From positions 1 to 64,000 of the forward strand of contig NZ_NRDF01000003.1 of the NCBI RefSeq assembly GCF_003130205.1: 64,000 nucleotides of DNA, given 5' to 3'. Position 1 is the stretch's first letter. The number at the start of each line of letters is the position of its first letter. Positions 18,839-27,441 of the stretch are shown one piece after another. The position numbers and the translations under genes are program-made. The notes beneath the pieces are model-generated. The model was given only the letters and a program-made list of their open reading frames with translations. It ran no database searches and was not told the DNA's origin. Source of the DNA: Aggregatibacter actinomycetemcomitans (lineage in GTDB: Bacteria; Pseudomonadota; Gammaproteobacteria; Enterobacterales; Pasteurellaceae).

Positions 18839-18864
18839 ATGATTGTTTATGATTATAAATGATT
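18839..18864. promoter_or_regulatory. Three phased ATGATT repeats, candidate UlaR operator
   Basis: ATGATT occurs at 18839, 18849 and 18859, exactly 10 bases apart, 38 bases before the ulaG start. Same-face repeats one helical turn apart are a common pattern for multimeric repressors. UlaR is encoded in the locus, so it is the natural candidate. The surrounding 18556-18901 is the 346-base divergent control region. Confidence 0.4.
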
Positions 18865-18901
18865 AAATTATTCTACTAAACCTAAAACAAGGAGTTATTG
18901 T

Positions 18902-19993
18902 ATGGCTAAAGTTAATGAAATTACCCGTGAAAGCTGGATCCTTTCTACTTTTCCTGAATGGGGCACTTGGTTAAATGAAGAAATTGAGAACGAAGTCGTT
19001 CCCGAGGGCAATTTTGCCATGTGGTGGTTAGGTTGCGTCGGTGTGTGGATAAAAACTCCCGCGGGCGCCAATATTTGCATGGACTTATGGTGCAATCGTG
19101 GTAAGAGTACTAAAAAAGTAAAAGATATGGTGCGCGGTCACCAAATGGCGAACATGGCGGGCGTGCGTAAATTACAACCGAACCTGCGTGCCCAGCCAAT
19201 GGTTTTGGATCCGTTTGCCATTAACGAAGTGGATTTCATTTTAGCTTCCCATTATCACAGCGATCATATTGATGTAAACGTCGCGGCAGCAATCGTGAAT
19301 AACCCGAAATTGGATCATGTGAAATTTGTTGGTCCATGGCATTGCGCTGAATTATGGAAAAATTGGGGTGTACCGGAAGAACGCATCATTATCGTTAAAC
19401 CGGGTGATATGGTGAAATTAAAAGATGTTGAAATTTATGCCTTGGATTCTTTCGACCGCACTTGCCTGGTGACATTGCCGGTGGAAGGTGCGGAAGAGAG
19501 AGGTGGCGAATTAAAAGGGCTTTGCCCGTCTGATGAAGAAATGGGGCGTAAAGCGGTGAACTATGTGTTCAAAACACCAGGTGGTAATATTTACCATGGT
19601 GCAGATTCGCATTATTCCATTCAATTTGCCAAGCACGGTAAAGATTTCGATATTGATGTGGCATTGAATAACTATGGTGAAAATCCGGTGGGTATTGCCG
19701 ATAAAATGACTTCAATTGATTTACTCCGTATGGCAGAATGTTTGCGCACCAATGTTATCATTCCTGTTCATCACGACATTTGGACCAACTTTATGGCGAG
19801 TACCGATGAAATTCTTGCGCTCTGGCGTATGCGTAAAGATCGTTTGCAATATAAATTCCATCCGTTTATCTGGGAAGTCGGTGGTAAATATGTGTACCCG
19901 CGTGATAAAGATTTGATTGAATATCATCATCCGCGCGGTTTTGATGATTGCTTTGAGCAGGAACCGAACATTCAGTTTAAATCCATGCTTTAG
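18902..19993 (+). CDS. ulaG: L-ascorbate-6-phosphate lactonase
   Basis: Cytoplasmic metallo-beta-lactamase-fold enzyme that opens the lactone ring of L-ascorbate 6-phosphate to 3-keto-L-gulonate 6-phosphate. The 363-residue product carries the metal motif SHYHSDHID (His117, His119, Asp121, His122) and later metal ligands in YHGADSHYS and [14 protein letters not shown] at 18889-18894 sits seven bases before the ATG. It begins the rightward ula arm, divergent from ulaAB. Confidence 0.95.
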   Translation: MAKVNEITRESWILSTFPEWGTWLNEEIENEVVPEGNFAMWWLGCVGVWIKTPAGANICMDLWCNRGKSTKKVKDMVRGHQMANMAGVRKLQPNLRAQPMVLDPFAINEVDFILASHYHSDHIDVNVAAAIVNNPKLDHVKFVGPWHCAELWKNWGVPEERIIIVKPGDMVKLKDVEIYALDSFDRTCLVTLPVEGAEERGGELKGLCPSDEEMGRKAVNYVFKTPGGNIYHGADSHYSIQFAKHGKDFDIDVALNNYGENPVGIADKMTSIDLLRMAECLRTNVIIPVHHDIWTNFMASTDEILALWRMRKDRLQYKFHPFIWEVGGKYVYPRDKDLIEYHHPRGFDDCFEQEPNIQFKSML

Positions 19994-20006
19994 GTTAAAT
20001 AAAATA

Positions 20007-20032
20007 TTGCCGTCGCTTTTTAGCGGCGGCAA
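20007..20032 (+). promoter_or_regulatory. Hairpin between ulaG and ulaR
   Basis: TTGCCGTCGCT (20007-20017) pairs with AGCGGCGGCAA (20022-20032), 11 pairs with one G-U. No T run follows, so it is more likely to affect mRNA stability or partly reduce read-through from ulaG into ulaR. Confidence 0.55.
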
Positions 20033-20084
20033 TTCTCAGGCGGTTCATTAGGTTATGGATGTAGGAAATGAAAAGGAAAACATA

Positions 20085-20834
20085 ATGAACGAACGTTATC
20101 GTCATAATCAAATATTAGATTTACTGAAAGAGCGAACCCTTCTTTCGACCAACGAAATTATCGATACCTTTAACATCTCGCCGGCAACAGCACGTCGCGA
20201 TATTAATAAATTAAATGCGCAAGGGTTGCTTAGGAAAGTCCGCAACGGCGCCGAATACCTTGCCCTTAACGGTAAAAAATATGCACAGCCCCGTGTTGTT
20301 AATAATGCCGAAGAAAAACAACGCATTGCCGAAGCCGCAGCAAAACTTTGTGAAAATGGGCAAAGTGTCGTACTGACTTGCGGCACCACCATGCAAATGC
20401 TGGCGGATAGCCTGTGCGGACGCAATGTACAGATCATTACCAACTATTTGCCTTTGGCTAATTTCCTCATTGAACATAATCATGACGATGTCGTCATTAT
20501 GGGCGGTCAATACAATAAAAATAAAGCGGTGACTCTATCCCTGAACTCCACTAACGAACCGGCTTATGCCGCCAATATTATGTTTACCAGTGGCAAAGGC
20601 ATGACCACAGACGGCTTATACAAAACGGATATGATTATCGCTAATTCGGAACAGCATATTTTATCCAAGGTCAGCAAACTGGTTGCGTTGGTTGACAGCT
20701 CAAAGCTCGGACGTGAAGTAGGCATGTTGTTTAGCGAATTGAAAGATATTGATTTACTGGTGACTGGAAAAGAAGCCGATCCAAAGATTATTCAAGAATT
20801 AAGAGACAAAGGATTAGAGGTTATTCTTGCCTGA
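20085..20834 (+). CDS. ulaR: DeoR-family repressor of ascorbate utilisation
   Basis: DeoR-type regulator, 249 residues. The N-terminal winged helix has TLLSTNEIIDTFNISPATARRDINKL, and the sugar-phosphate-sensing domain has QSVVLTCGTTMQML, ITNYLPLANFL, IMGGQYNKNK and GLYKTDM. These match E. coli UlaR closely over the ligand domain. In E. coli UlaR represses the ula operons and responds to ascorbate 6-phosphate. I chose ATG 20085 because AAGGAAAAC precedes it; an upstream in-frame ATG at 20055 would add ten residues. Unlike E. coli, the repressor gene lies inside the rightward arm between ulaG and ulaE. Confidence 0.9.
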   Translation: MNERYRHNQILDLLKERTLLSTNEIIDTFNISPATARRDINKLNAQGLLRKVRNGAEYLALNGKKYAQPRVVNNAEEKQRIAEAAAKLCENGQSVVLTCGTTMQMLADSLCGRNVQIITNYLPLANFLIEHNHDDVVIMGGQYNKNKAVTLSLNSTNEPAYAANIMFTSGKGMTTDGLYKTDMIIANSEQHILSKVSKLVALVDSSKLGREVGMLFSELKDIDLLVTGKEADPKIIQELRDKGLEVILA

Positions 20835-20872
20835 TGTGGCGTACTGCTGATCCATAAGTAAAGGAGTGTATT

Positions 20873-21733
20873 GTGAGAAAACATAAATTGGGTATTTATG
20901 AAAAAGCCCTGCCGAAAAATATTAGCTGGCAGGATCGCCTGTCCATCGCCAAAGCCTGCGGTTTTGATTTTGTCGAAATTTCTATCGATGAAAGCGATGA
21001 GCGTTTGGCGCGTTTGGATTGGAGCGAAAAAGAACGCATTCAGTTGGTGCAAGCCATTATCAAAACCGGCGTCACTATTCCTTCCATGTGCCTTTCCGGG
21101 CATCGTCGTTTCCCTTTCGGCAGTCGTGACGAAGCAACCCGCGCTAAAGCTCATGAAATCATGGAAAAAGCCATTAAATTAGCCGTCGATTTAGGCATTC
21201 GTACCATTCAGTTGGCGGGTTATGACGTATATTACGAAGAGCAGGACGCAGGCACTATTCAACGCTTCCAAGAGGGCTTGCAATGGGCGGTGGAACTGGC
21301 GGCAAGTAATCAAGTGACTATGGCGGTGGAAATTATGGATACGCAATTTATGAGCTCCATCAGTCGCTGGAAAAAATGGGATGACATTATCAAATCGCCG
21401 TGGTTCACCGTGTATCCCGATCTCGGCAATTTAAGTGCGTGGAACGATAACGTGGCGGAAGAATTGAAGCTGGGCATCGACAAAATCTCCGCCATTCACC
21501 TGAAAGACACTTACAAAGTCACCGACACCTGCAAAGGACAATTCCGTGACGTACCGTTCGGTGAGGGGTGTGTGGATTTTGCCGCCTGTTTCAGAACATT
21601 GGCAGAATTGAATTATCGCGGTGCATTCTTAATTGAAATGTGGACGGAAAAAGCGGAAGAACCGATTGCGGAAATTATTAACGCCCGTCGTTGGATTGAA
21701 CAAAAAATGAAAGAAGGTGGTTTTCCATGTTAG
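20873..21733 (+). CDS. ulaE: L-xylulose-5-phosphate 3-epimerase
   Basis: 286-residue TIM-barrel epimerase that converts L-xylulose 5-phosphate to L-ribulose 5-phosphate. Family segments include [60 protein letters not shown] and [10 protein letters not shown]. Translation starts with GTG at 20873, preceded by AAGGAG six bases upstream. Its last seven bases overlap ulaF. Confidence 0.94.
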   Translation: MRKHKLGIYEKALPKNISWQDRLSIAKACGFDFVEISIDESDERLARLDWSEKERIQLVQAIIKTGVTIPSMCLSGHRRFPFGSRDEATRAKAHEIMEKAIKLAVDLGIRTIQLAGYDVYYEEQDAGTIQRFQEGLQWAVELAASNQVTMAVEIMDTQFMSSISRWKKWDDIIKSPWFTVYPDLGNLSAWNDNVAEELKLGIDKISAIHLKDTYKVTDTCKGQFRDVPFGEGCVDFAACFRTLAELNYRGAFLIEMWTEKAEEPIAEIINARRWIEQKMKEGGFPC

Positions 21734-22422
21734 AAGCACTTAAAGAAAAAGTCTTAAAAGCGAATATGGCGTTACCGAAATACAATTTGGTGACTTTCAC
21801 TTGGGGCAACGTTTCCGCCATTGAGCGCGAAAAAAATCTGGTAGTGATTAAACCATCCGGCGTGGAATACGATGTCATGACCGCCGAAGACATGGTGGTG
21901 GTGGATTTATTCACCGGCAAAGTGGTTGAAGGCAGCAAAAAACCGTCTTCCGACACGCCGACCCACTTGGAATTGTATCGCGAGTTCCCGACCATCGGCG
22001 GCATCGTGCACACCCATTCCCGCCACGCCACCATCTGGTCACAAGCCGGCGAAGATCTTATCGCCGCAGGCACCACCCATGCCGACTATTTCTACGGTGC
22101 CATTCCTTGCACCCGCAAAATGACCCCGGCGGAAATTCAAGGCGAATATGAATTAGAAACCGGCAAAGTTATCGTGGAAACCTTCCGCAAACGCGGTATC
22201 GAGCCGAAAGATGTCCCTGCCGTATTGGTGCATTCCCACGGCCCATTCGCCTGGGGAACGGACGCCGACAACGCCGTGCATAACGCGGTGGTGCTGGAAG
22301 AAATCGGCTACATGAACCTGTTCAGCCGCCAACTCCGCCCGAATCTACAACCGATGCAACAAGAATTGCTGGATAAACATTATCTGCGTAAGCACGGTAA
22401 AAACGCTTATTACGGGCAGTAA
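21727..22422 (+). CDS. ulaF: L-ribulose-5-phosphate 4-epimerase
   Basis: 231-residue class II aldolase-type epimerase that makes D-xylulose 5-phosphate, linking ascorbate breakdown to the pentose phosphate pathway. Zinc ligands are visible in [12 protein letters not shown] and [10 protein letters not shown]; the substrate loop is TWGNVSA and SGVEYDVM. It overlaps ulaE by seven bases and closes the rightward arm. AraD and SgbE are the nearest relatives; the context makes UlaF the right assignment. Confidence 0.93.
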   Translation: MLEALKEKVLKANMALPKYNLVTFTWGNVSAIEREKNLVVIKPSGVEYDVMTAEDMVVVDLFTGKVVEGSKKPSSDTPTHLELYREFPTIGGIVHTHSRHATIWSQAGEDLIAAGTTHADYFYGAIPCTRKMTPAEIQGEYELETGKVIVETFRKRGIEPKDVPAVLVHSHGPFAWGTDADNAVHNAVVLEEIGYMNLFSRQLRPNLQPMQQELLDKHYLRKHGKNAYYGQ

Positions 22423-22445
22423 TACGCCTCATTAAAATCCATCTT

Positions 22446-22495
22446 AAAAACCGACCGCACTTTGATCTTCCCGAGCAAAGTGCGGTCGGTTTTTT
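22446..22495. terminator. Bidirectional uptake-sequence terminator, ulaF/tyrP
   Basis: An 18-pair perfect stem runs from 22446-22463 to 22477-22494 and contains ACCGCACTT and AAGTGCGGT. A tracts and T tracts flank it on both sides, and it lies between convergent ulaF and tyrP, so it can terminate both. Confidence 0.9.
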
Positions 22496-22504
22496 CAGTG
22501 TTTT

Positions 22505-23719
22505 TTACCCCACCACAAACGGCAAGTAGCCCGCGCGGATGGCGAAGGGGATGGAGGTGATAATCACGCCTAAGACCAAAACCACCATCAGCGTTAAATT
22601 GCCGCCCCAGACTTTGTATGGCAGGTTCGGGTGGATTTTACGTGCTTTCCAGACGAGGGCGACCGGTAGGACGACGGCGTAGAAAGCGAACATTTGTCCG
22701 GCGTAGCCTAAGGCTAAAATGAAGCCTTGCGGGTAGAACAGGGCGAAGATGATAGGCGGAACGAATGTGAATAAACCCAGAGAAATGCGTCCTGCGTGAA
22801 CATTAAATGAACGTTTCAGCAAGTCTTCGATACATTCCAATAAGCCGATGCCGACGCCTAAAAATGAGGTGATTAGCGCCAGGGTTGAGAAGATTTTTAC
22901 TGCGTTTGCGATGATGCTGCTTTGCGTAATGGTTAAGGTGGCGGTGACCAAACCGTTCAGCGTAGCATCCTGTTGTAAGATTTGTAAAAACGCGTTTTGG
23001 GTCAGCAAGCCGTGGGTGGAAAGTTGCCATAACATGTAGGCGAATAAGGTGATACCCGAGCCGACCAAAATGGAGATTCTCAGGGCTTTCACATTGCCGC
23101 CGAGGTATTTGTTCAGGCTTGGAATGGAGCCGTGGAAGCCGAATGCGGTGAAAAATACCGGACCGGCGGAAATGATGAGGGCGTTATCAATGGGCATTGC
23201 CATGAGATTATCGAATTTGATCGCCGGCAACATGAGTGCCAATACCACGATGAATGTGCCGAGCATGGTGAAAAATAATAAGCGGTTGATTTTATCGACG
23301 CTGTGCGTACCGATGACGATAAATGCGCCGAAGAAAAGTGTAAAAATTAATACGGCGATTTTGCCGGTGGTGTCGCCGTCGGCGATGGTCGGCAGTGTGT
23401 CAGCCAATAAGGAGCCGCCGCCACTGATGTAAGCGGCGATGAGGGCGTATAAGAAAATGATTAATACGGCGGTGGCGATAATGCGTCCCGGGCGACCGAA
23501 ATATTGTTCGGCAAGGGTGCCGATGCTGGCGTCGCTCGGTGCGGTTTGGTAAAGTTCTACGAATAACAGCGCGGTAAAGGTAAGTAATCCCCACAAGCCT
23601 AATAATAAAAGTAAAGTGAAACTAAATCCGATGCCGGCGGAGGTGAGCGGCATTGCCAGCATGCCCGCGCCAATCATGGTTCCTGCCACTAGCAGCGTAC
23701 TGCCTATGGTTTTGTTCAT
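22505..23719 (-). CDS. tyrP: Tyrosine-specific transporter
   Basis: 404-residue amino acid:proton symporter of the Mtr/TnaB/TyrP group in the inner membrane, with about eleven hydrophobic helices. The N-terminus STLLVAGTMIGAGMLAMPL and the segment FGFHGSIPSLNKYLGG are family hallmarks. H. influenzae carries close paralogues annotated TyrP; tyrosine versus tryptophan preference cannot be told from sequence alone. It is monocistronic, with a palindrome and a CRP-like site upstream. Confidence 0.85.
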   Translation of the reverse strand: MNKTIGSTLLVAGTMIGAGMLAMPLTSAGIGFSFTLLLLLGLWGLLTFTALLFVELYQTAPSDASIGTLAEQYFGRPGRIIATAVLIIFLYALIAAYISGGGSLLADTLPTIADGDTTGKIAVLIFTLFFGAFIVIGTHSVDKINRLLFFTMLGTFIVVLALMLPAIKFDNLMAMPIDNALIISAGPVFFTAFGFHGSIPSLNKYLGGNVKALRISILVGSGITLFAYMLWQLSTHGLLTQNAFLQILQQDATLNGLVTATLTITQSSIIANAVKIFSTLALITSFLGVGIGLLECIEDLLKRSFNVHAGRISLGLFTFVPPIIFALFYPQGFILALGYAGQMFAFYAVVLPVALVWKARKIHPNLPYKVWGGNLTLMVVLVLGVIITSIPFAIRAGYLPFVVG

Positions 23720-23768
23720 AGATTTTCCTTGTTGTGTATTTAAAAGTTGACGAAGATTGTATTTTAAA

Positions 23769-23785
23769 TTTTACATTCTGTAAAA
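23769..23785. promoter_or_regulatory. Perfect 17-base palindrome upstream of tyrP
   Basis: TTTTACA-TTC-TGTAAAA lies 50 bases upstream of the tyrP start. The arms are in the reverse order of the E. coli TyrR box (TGTAAA-N6-TTTACA), so it is a candidate operator for an unidentified regulator or a TyrR variant. Confidence 0.4.
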
Positions 23786-23792
23786 CAAAGAT

Positions 23793-23808
23793 CGTGATAT
23801 AAGTCACA
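23793..23808. promoter_or_regulatory. Candidate CRP site upstream of tyrP
   Basis: CGTGA-TATAAG-TCACA is one base from the symmetric CRP consensus and lies about 74 bases before tyrP. Confidence 0.5.
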
Positions 23809-23867
23809 AAATCTTAATCTTAGGTGAAATTTATTAAACATTTTCATTCCACTGTAAGGATTTTGTC

Positions 23868-24316
23868 ATGATATTATCTAATTGTTTTCAGGATTTATAC
23901 ACATCACCACCACGCCTATTTTATTCCCCGGGCAAATCACCAAATGTAGATTATAGCCAAATCAGTTATTGCATCTCTGAATCTTATGTAACGAATTATT
24001 TACAGTTAGGCTAGGATAGCCTCACCGTTATCGTGCCGAAATGGTGTGATGGCAGTTACCGGGGGATCAGGATAAATTCCGTATACCAGGGATTTTTCGT
24101 GATGTTTATCTGTTGGAACGGGACGCGCAGTATTTGCAGGATTTTTTCATTAAAATGGAACTGAAGGAGGATTTCAACGAAGCGAAAATCTCGGTGGAGT
24201 GTGACTTTTCCGACGGCGCGGCGCGTGAGGTTCCGTGACAATTATTTGACCCGCGGCAGCGTTTGGCGGCGGAAAATCATTGTTCGGGATTTGAGCAAAT
24301 TATTCTAGCGGAGTAG
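23868..24316 (+). pseudogene. Unrecognised decayed gene
   Basis: A reading path begins at ATG 23868 (MILSNCFQDLYTSPPRLFYS), meets a stop near 24015, continues in frame through SLTVIVPKWCDGSYRG, changes frame near 24065 to DKFRIPGIFRDVYLLERD and EAKISVECDFSDGAAREVP, meets TGA near 24238 and runs on as QLFDPRQRLAAENHCSGFEQ to TAG 24316. The sequence between the breaks is clearly protein-like, with normal codon use. I do not recognise the family. The rest of the 23720-24386 gap holds only the tyrP control sites and an uptake core at 24363-24371. Confidence 0.55.
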
Positions 24317-24386
24317 ACTGTACTATTGTTTTATCATACAGAAAAATCTAAATGTTTTTCTCACCGCACTTTTTTATTAAGCGAAA

Positions 24387-24650
24387 TTAATCAATATCGC
24401 CAAACTGCTCGTTCATTAAGGCTTCAAAATCGGTGCAACCGCCGATGGGGTTGTCATCAATCAGAATCTGCGGCACGGTTTGTACCGGCTTGCCGATGAT
24501 CTTGGCAATGTCTTCTTTGCTCATGCCTTGTTCAATAGTGTCGATGTAACGATAATCAAAATTTTCCACGGCATTTTTTAATTTTTCCGCTAAGGTTTTG
24601 GCGCGAACGCAATAAGGGCAACTTAGGCGACCATAAATTGTAACGAACAT
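24387..24650 (-). CDS. grxA: Glutaredoxin 1
   Basis: 87-residue dithiol glutaredoxin, a glutathione-dependent reductant for ribonucleotide reductase and other cytoplasmic disulfides. The active site is Cys11-Pro-Tyr-Cys14, the cis-proline segment is VQTVPQILI, and GGCTDFEAL binds glutathione. The length matches E. coli GrxA (85). It is divergent from nfsA, as in the grxA-nfsA-rimK cluster of E. coli. Confidence 0.94.
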   Translation of the reverse strand: MFVTIYGRLSCPYCVRAKTLAEKLKNAVENFDYRYIDTIEQGMSKEDIAKIIGKPVQTVPQILIDDNPIGGCTDFEALMNEQFGDID

Positions 24651-24777
24651 AATGTTTCCTTTTTGAGTGAATTTGTGCTGATTTTAAGGATTCGCGAAAA
24701 AAGAATAAAGTGTTTTTCGGCATTATTGTAATTGGTGTAAGATATGGCGAGTTTAATGTGCTACACAAGGAATTTTT

Positions 24778-25512
24778 ATGTCTGAGAAAAAATATACCTC
24801 CGAAACCTTAGATTGTATTTTAGCCCACCGTTCTATTCGTCGTTTTACCAATGAACCCGTTGATGACAAAATTATTGAGCGTTTGGTCAACGCGGCGCGT
24901 TTTGCTTCTACCTCCAATCATTTGCAATGTGTTTCCATCGTGCGTATTACTGATCCGGCAATTCGTGAACAAATGATGGTGTATAGCTCCAATCAGGAAT
25001 ATGTGAAATCCGCCCCGGAATTTTGGGTGTTTTGCGTCGATTTTAATAAGCACAAACAAATTTGCCCGACGGCGCAGCTGGATTATGCGGAAGTGTTGCT
25101 GATCGGCGCGGTGGATACCGGCATTATGTCGCAAAACGTGCTGTTGGCGGCGGAAAGTCTGGGATTAGGCGGGGTGTATATCGGTTCCTTGCGTAATGAA
25201 ATGGAAGCGGTGGGCAAATTGCTGAATCTGCCGGAACATTGTCTGCCGATAGTGGGAATGTGTTTGGGTTATCCCGATCAGGATCCGCCGAGCAAACCGC
25301 GCTTACCGAGAGAGACCCTGTTCTTTGAAAACCGCTATCAGCCGTTGGATACCGCCAAACTTGACGAATATAACGCAACGGTCGCCGACTATTATCGTCA
25401 GCGCAGCAACATTGACATGGATTGGTCGCGCAATGTGATTAAAAGTCTGGATAAACCGGTTCGTCCGAACGTGTTGACTTATTTGCAGCAACAGGGCTTC
25501 GTGAAAAAATAA
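24778..25512 (+). CDS. nfsA: NADPH-dependent nitroreductase
   Basis: 244-residue oxygen-insensitive FMN nitroreductase of the NfsA type. It reduces nitroaromatics and quinones with NADPH. Motifs include HRSIRRFTNEPV (FMN contact), ASTSNHLQCVSI, GLGGVYIGSLRN and MCLGYPDQDPPSKPRLP. The neighbours grxA and rimK give the same cluster as E. coli, which strengthens the call. Confidence 0.93.
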   Translation: MSEKKYTSETLDCILAHRSIRRFTNEPVDDKIIERLVNAARFASTSNHLQCVSIVRITDPAIREQMMVYSSNQEYVKSAPEFWVFCVDFNKHKQICPTAQLDYAEVLLIGAVDTGIMSQNVLLAAESLGLGGVYIGSLRNEMEAVGKLLNLPEHCLPIVGMCLGYPDQDPPSKPRLPRETLFFENRYQPLDTAKLDEYNATVADYYRQRSNIDMDWSRNVIKSLDKPVRPNVLTYLQQQGFVKK

Positions 25513-25518
25513 TTCTAT

Positions 25519-26418
25519 ATGAAATTCTTAATGTTGTGTCGTGAGCCACGTTTATATAGTTGCCAACGGCTCAAGGATGCGGCGGAGGAAAACGGGCATC
25601 AAATGGATATTTTGGATCCCAATCGTTGTTTGATAAAACTCCAAAAAAATCCACCGCACTTTGCGTTGTACTATCAAACGGACGCGGAAAGTGAGGCGCA
25701 GCTTTTGCCACATTATGACGCGGTGTTACCCCGCTTCGGCACCACCAGTACGCTTATGGGCTGTCGCGTGTTGCATTATTTCCAAGCGCGGGGCGTTCCT
25801 TGTTTGAATAACGCTGATGCCTTCCGTAATGCCCGTGATAAATGGCTCAGCCTGCAAATGTTATTGCAACAAGGCGTTGCCGTGCCGGATTCCTTACTTG
25901 CCGGCATTGAAGTGAATGCCAATCATGCGGTGCAACATATCGGTGCGCCGACCATTTTGAAAACCCTGAGTGGTTCGCAGGGCATCGGCGTGATTCTGGC
26001 GGAGCGGGCACAAAGTGCGGTCAGTATTTTGGAAACTCTAAAACAGGCAGACGTGCCGGTGTTGTTGCAGGAATTTGTAACGGAAGCCGACGGCACGGAT
26101 TTACGCTGTTTTGTGATTGGCGGGCGGGTGGTTGCCGCCATGCAACGGGTCGGGCAAAACGGTGAATTTCGCGCCAATTGTCATCGTGGCGCAACGGCGG
26201 AAAAGGTCATATTGACCGAGCAGGAAAAGCAGATCGCATTGCAAGCTGCCAAAGCCCTGGGGTTAGATGTTGCCGGTGTGGATTTGATTCGCTCGGCAAA
26301 AGGTCCGCTGGTGCTGGAAGTGAACGCCAGCCCGGGGCTTGAGATGATTGAGAAAACCAGCGGTATTAATATCGCGTTACAAATGATTTTATATTTAGAG
26401 CAGAAAATCCGTAATTAA
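25519..26418 (+). CDS. rimK: Ribosomal protein S6 glutamate ligase
   Basis: 299-residue ATP-grasp ligase that adds glutamate residues to the C-terminus of ribosomal protein S6. ATP-grasp features are [36 protein letters not shown] and [19 protein letters not shown]. It starts six bases after nfsA and probably shares its transcript. An uptake core lies within the gene at 25653-25661. Confidence 0.94.
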   Translation: MKFLMLCREPRLYSCQRLKDAAEENGHQMDILDPNRCLIKLQKNPPHFALYYQTDAESEAQLLPHYDAVLPRFGTTSTLMGCRVLHYFQARGVPCLNNADAFRNARDKWLSLQMLLQQGVAVPDSLLAGIEVNANHAVQHIGAPTILKTLSGSQGIGVILAERAQSAVSILETLKQADVPVLLQEFVTEADGTDLRCFVIGGRVVAAMQRVGQNGEFRANCHRGATAEKVILTEQEKQIALQAAKALGLDVAGVDLIRSAKGPLVLEVNASPGLEMIEKTSGINIALQMILYLEQKIRN

Positions 26419-26432
26419 GTCGGGGTAATAAA

Positions 26433-26725
26433 ATGATTATTTATTTACACGGTTTTGATTCCGGTAATTTTGTAATCATGAAAAAGTGATGGAATTAAAA
26501 TTTATTGACGACGATGTGCGTTTTGTTAATTACAGCACGTTGCACCCACGTCACGACATGACGTTTTTGCTCAATGAAGTGCATAAATTAGTGTCCGAAT
26601 CCAAAGACGAAAATCCGCTCATTTGCGGTGTTGGTTTTGGGGGTTATTGGGTGAAACGTATCGGCTTTTTATGTGGCATTAAACAGGCGATTTTTAACCG
26701 AATTTATTCCTGTAGGGAAGCATAA
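26433..26725 (+). pseudogene. ycfP: Broken YcfP-type esterase gene
   Basis: The gene begins [12 protein letters not shown] and should continue [28 protein letters not shown] as in E. coli YcfP (UPF0227, alpha/beta hydrolase-like). A one-base loss near 26475 breaks the frame. The second frame carries on through [30 protein letters not shown] further frame error near 26700 then destroys the IFNPNLF segment and the last half of the protein is missing. Two independent lesions and the lost 3' end make this a pseudogene rather than one sequencing error. Confidence 0.85.
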
Positions 26726-26732
26726 CAGGCCG

Positions 26733-27338
26733 TTAACCGAATTCCGGATTTTGATCCTGAAATTGAAAATTCGGCGGCAGTTGAGGGCTGGCGTCATCTT
26801 CGCCCAGCGGATCCACTTCCGGCGTGCGTTTAAACTTCTCCGGTGAGTTTGCATTTTTTTCTTTGCCCAGTAACTGCGGTTGTAATTGAATAAAGTTGCT
26901 GTTCGGCGACAACCAAATGCTAATCAGTGCTTGTGCAAATTGCGGCTCGAATTCATGATCCAAAATGGTGTCGTTTAAAATGAAATAGCTTTTTTCCGGC
27001 AGGGCGACAAAACGCAAAATGTCGTTAGGCGAGAAGTCGGGAAAAATCTGCTGCATTTGCTTCAACCACAAATCGCCTTGCGCTTTATCCACTTTGAGAT
27101 GTTCCATTTCTTTCGCCAGGCTGATGGCGAAATTTTTGCCCTCAATAGGTTTTTCGTATTTAAAGGAAAGCATGAACGGCAACTGATTGGCTTCATAAGC
27201 CCCGTTTTCCGTTTCTAAATCGATGGTATAAACGAGGAACGGACCCCAGTTATAATCGGCGTTTCCGACATTAAGCCAGTGCGCCGAAAGTGCGGTAGGA
27301 AATAAAGTTAAAATGATTAACAGCGATTTTAATTTCAT
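26733..27338 (-). CDS. Periplasmic protein, possibly chalcone isomerase-like
   Basis: 201-residue protein with a signal peptide (MKLKSLLIILTLFPTALSA, cleavage before HW). The segment LPFMLSFKYEKPIEGKNFAISLAKEMEHL is like the core of bacterial chalcone isomerase-like domains, and WLKQMQQIFPDFSPNDIL and FVALPEKSYFILND fit the same fold. The C-terminal 45 residues are proline- and acid-rich and probably disordered. The function is unknown. It has its own TATAAT (27370-27375) just after the fumC terminator, and its 3' end abuts the ycfP remnant. Confidence 0.5.
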   Translation of the reverse strand: MKLKSLLIILTLFPTALSAHWLNVGNADYNWGPFLVYTIDLETENGAYEANQLPFMLSFKYEKPIEGKNFAISLAKEMEHLKVDKAQGDLWLKQMQQIFPDFSPNDILRFVALPEKSYFILNDTILDHEFEPQFAQALISIWLSPNSNFIQLQPQLLGKEKNANSPEKFKRTPEVDPLGEDDASPQLPPNFQFQDQNPEFG

Positions 27339-27369
27339 AAAAAGTCCGTCATAAAAATTTATGTGGGCG

Positions 27370-27375
27370 ATTATA
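27370..27375 (-). promoter_or_regulatory. -10 element for the 26733-27338 gene
   Basis: A perfect TATAAT on the reverse strand lies 32 bases upstream of the ATG, immediately downstream of the fumC terminator. Confidence 0.5.
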
Positions 27376-27406
27376 GCAAAAAAGACGAGAAATTGATCCC
27401 GTCTTT
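27376..27406 (-). terminator. Intrinsic terminator of fumC
   Basis: On the reverse strand AAAGACG (27406-27400) pairs with CGTCTTT (27387-27381) around a 12-base loop, followed by TTT. It lies 35 bases after the fumC stop. Confidence 0.8.
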
Positions 27407-27441
27407 ATTTATTATTAATGGCTTAATTCAAAGGGTAAGCC

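Noticed and set aside
18839-18864. CRISPR-like repeats
   Set aside because: Six-base units at 10-base spacing are far too short for a CRISPR array; no array was seen anywhere in the window.
23769-23785. TyrR box for tyrP
   Set aside because: The arms are in the reverse order and spacing differs from TGTAAA-N6-TTTACA, so it is reported only as a palindrome.
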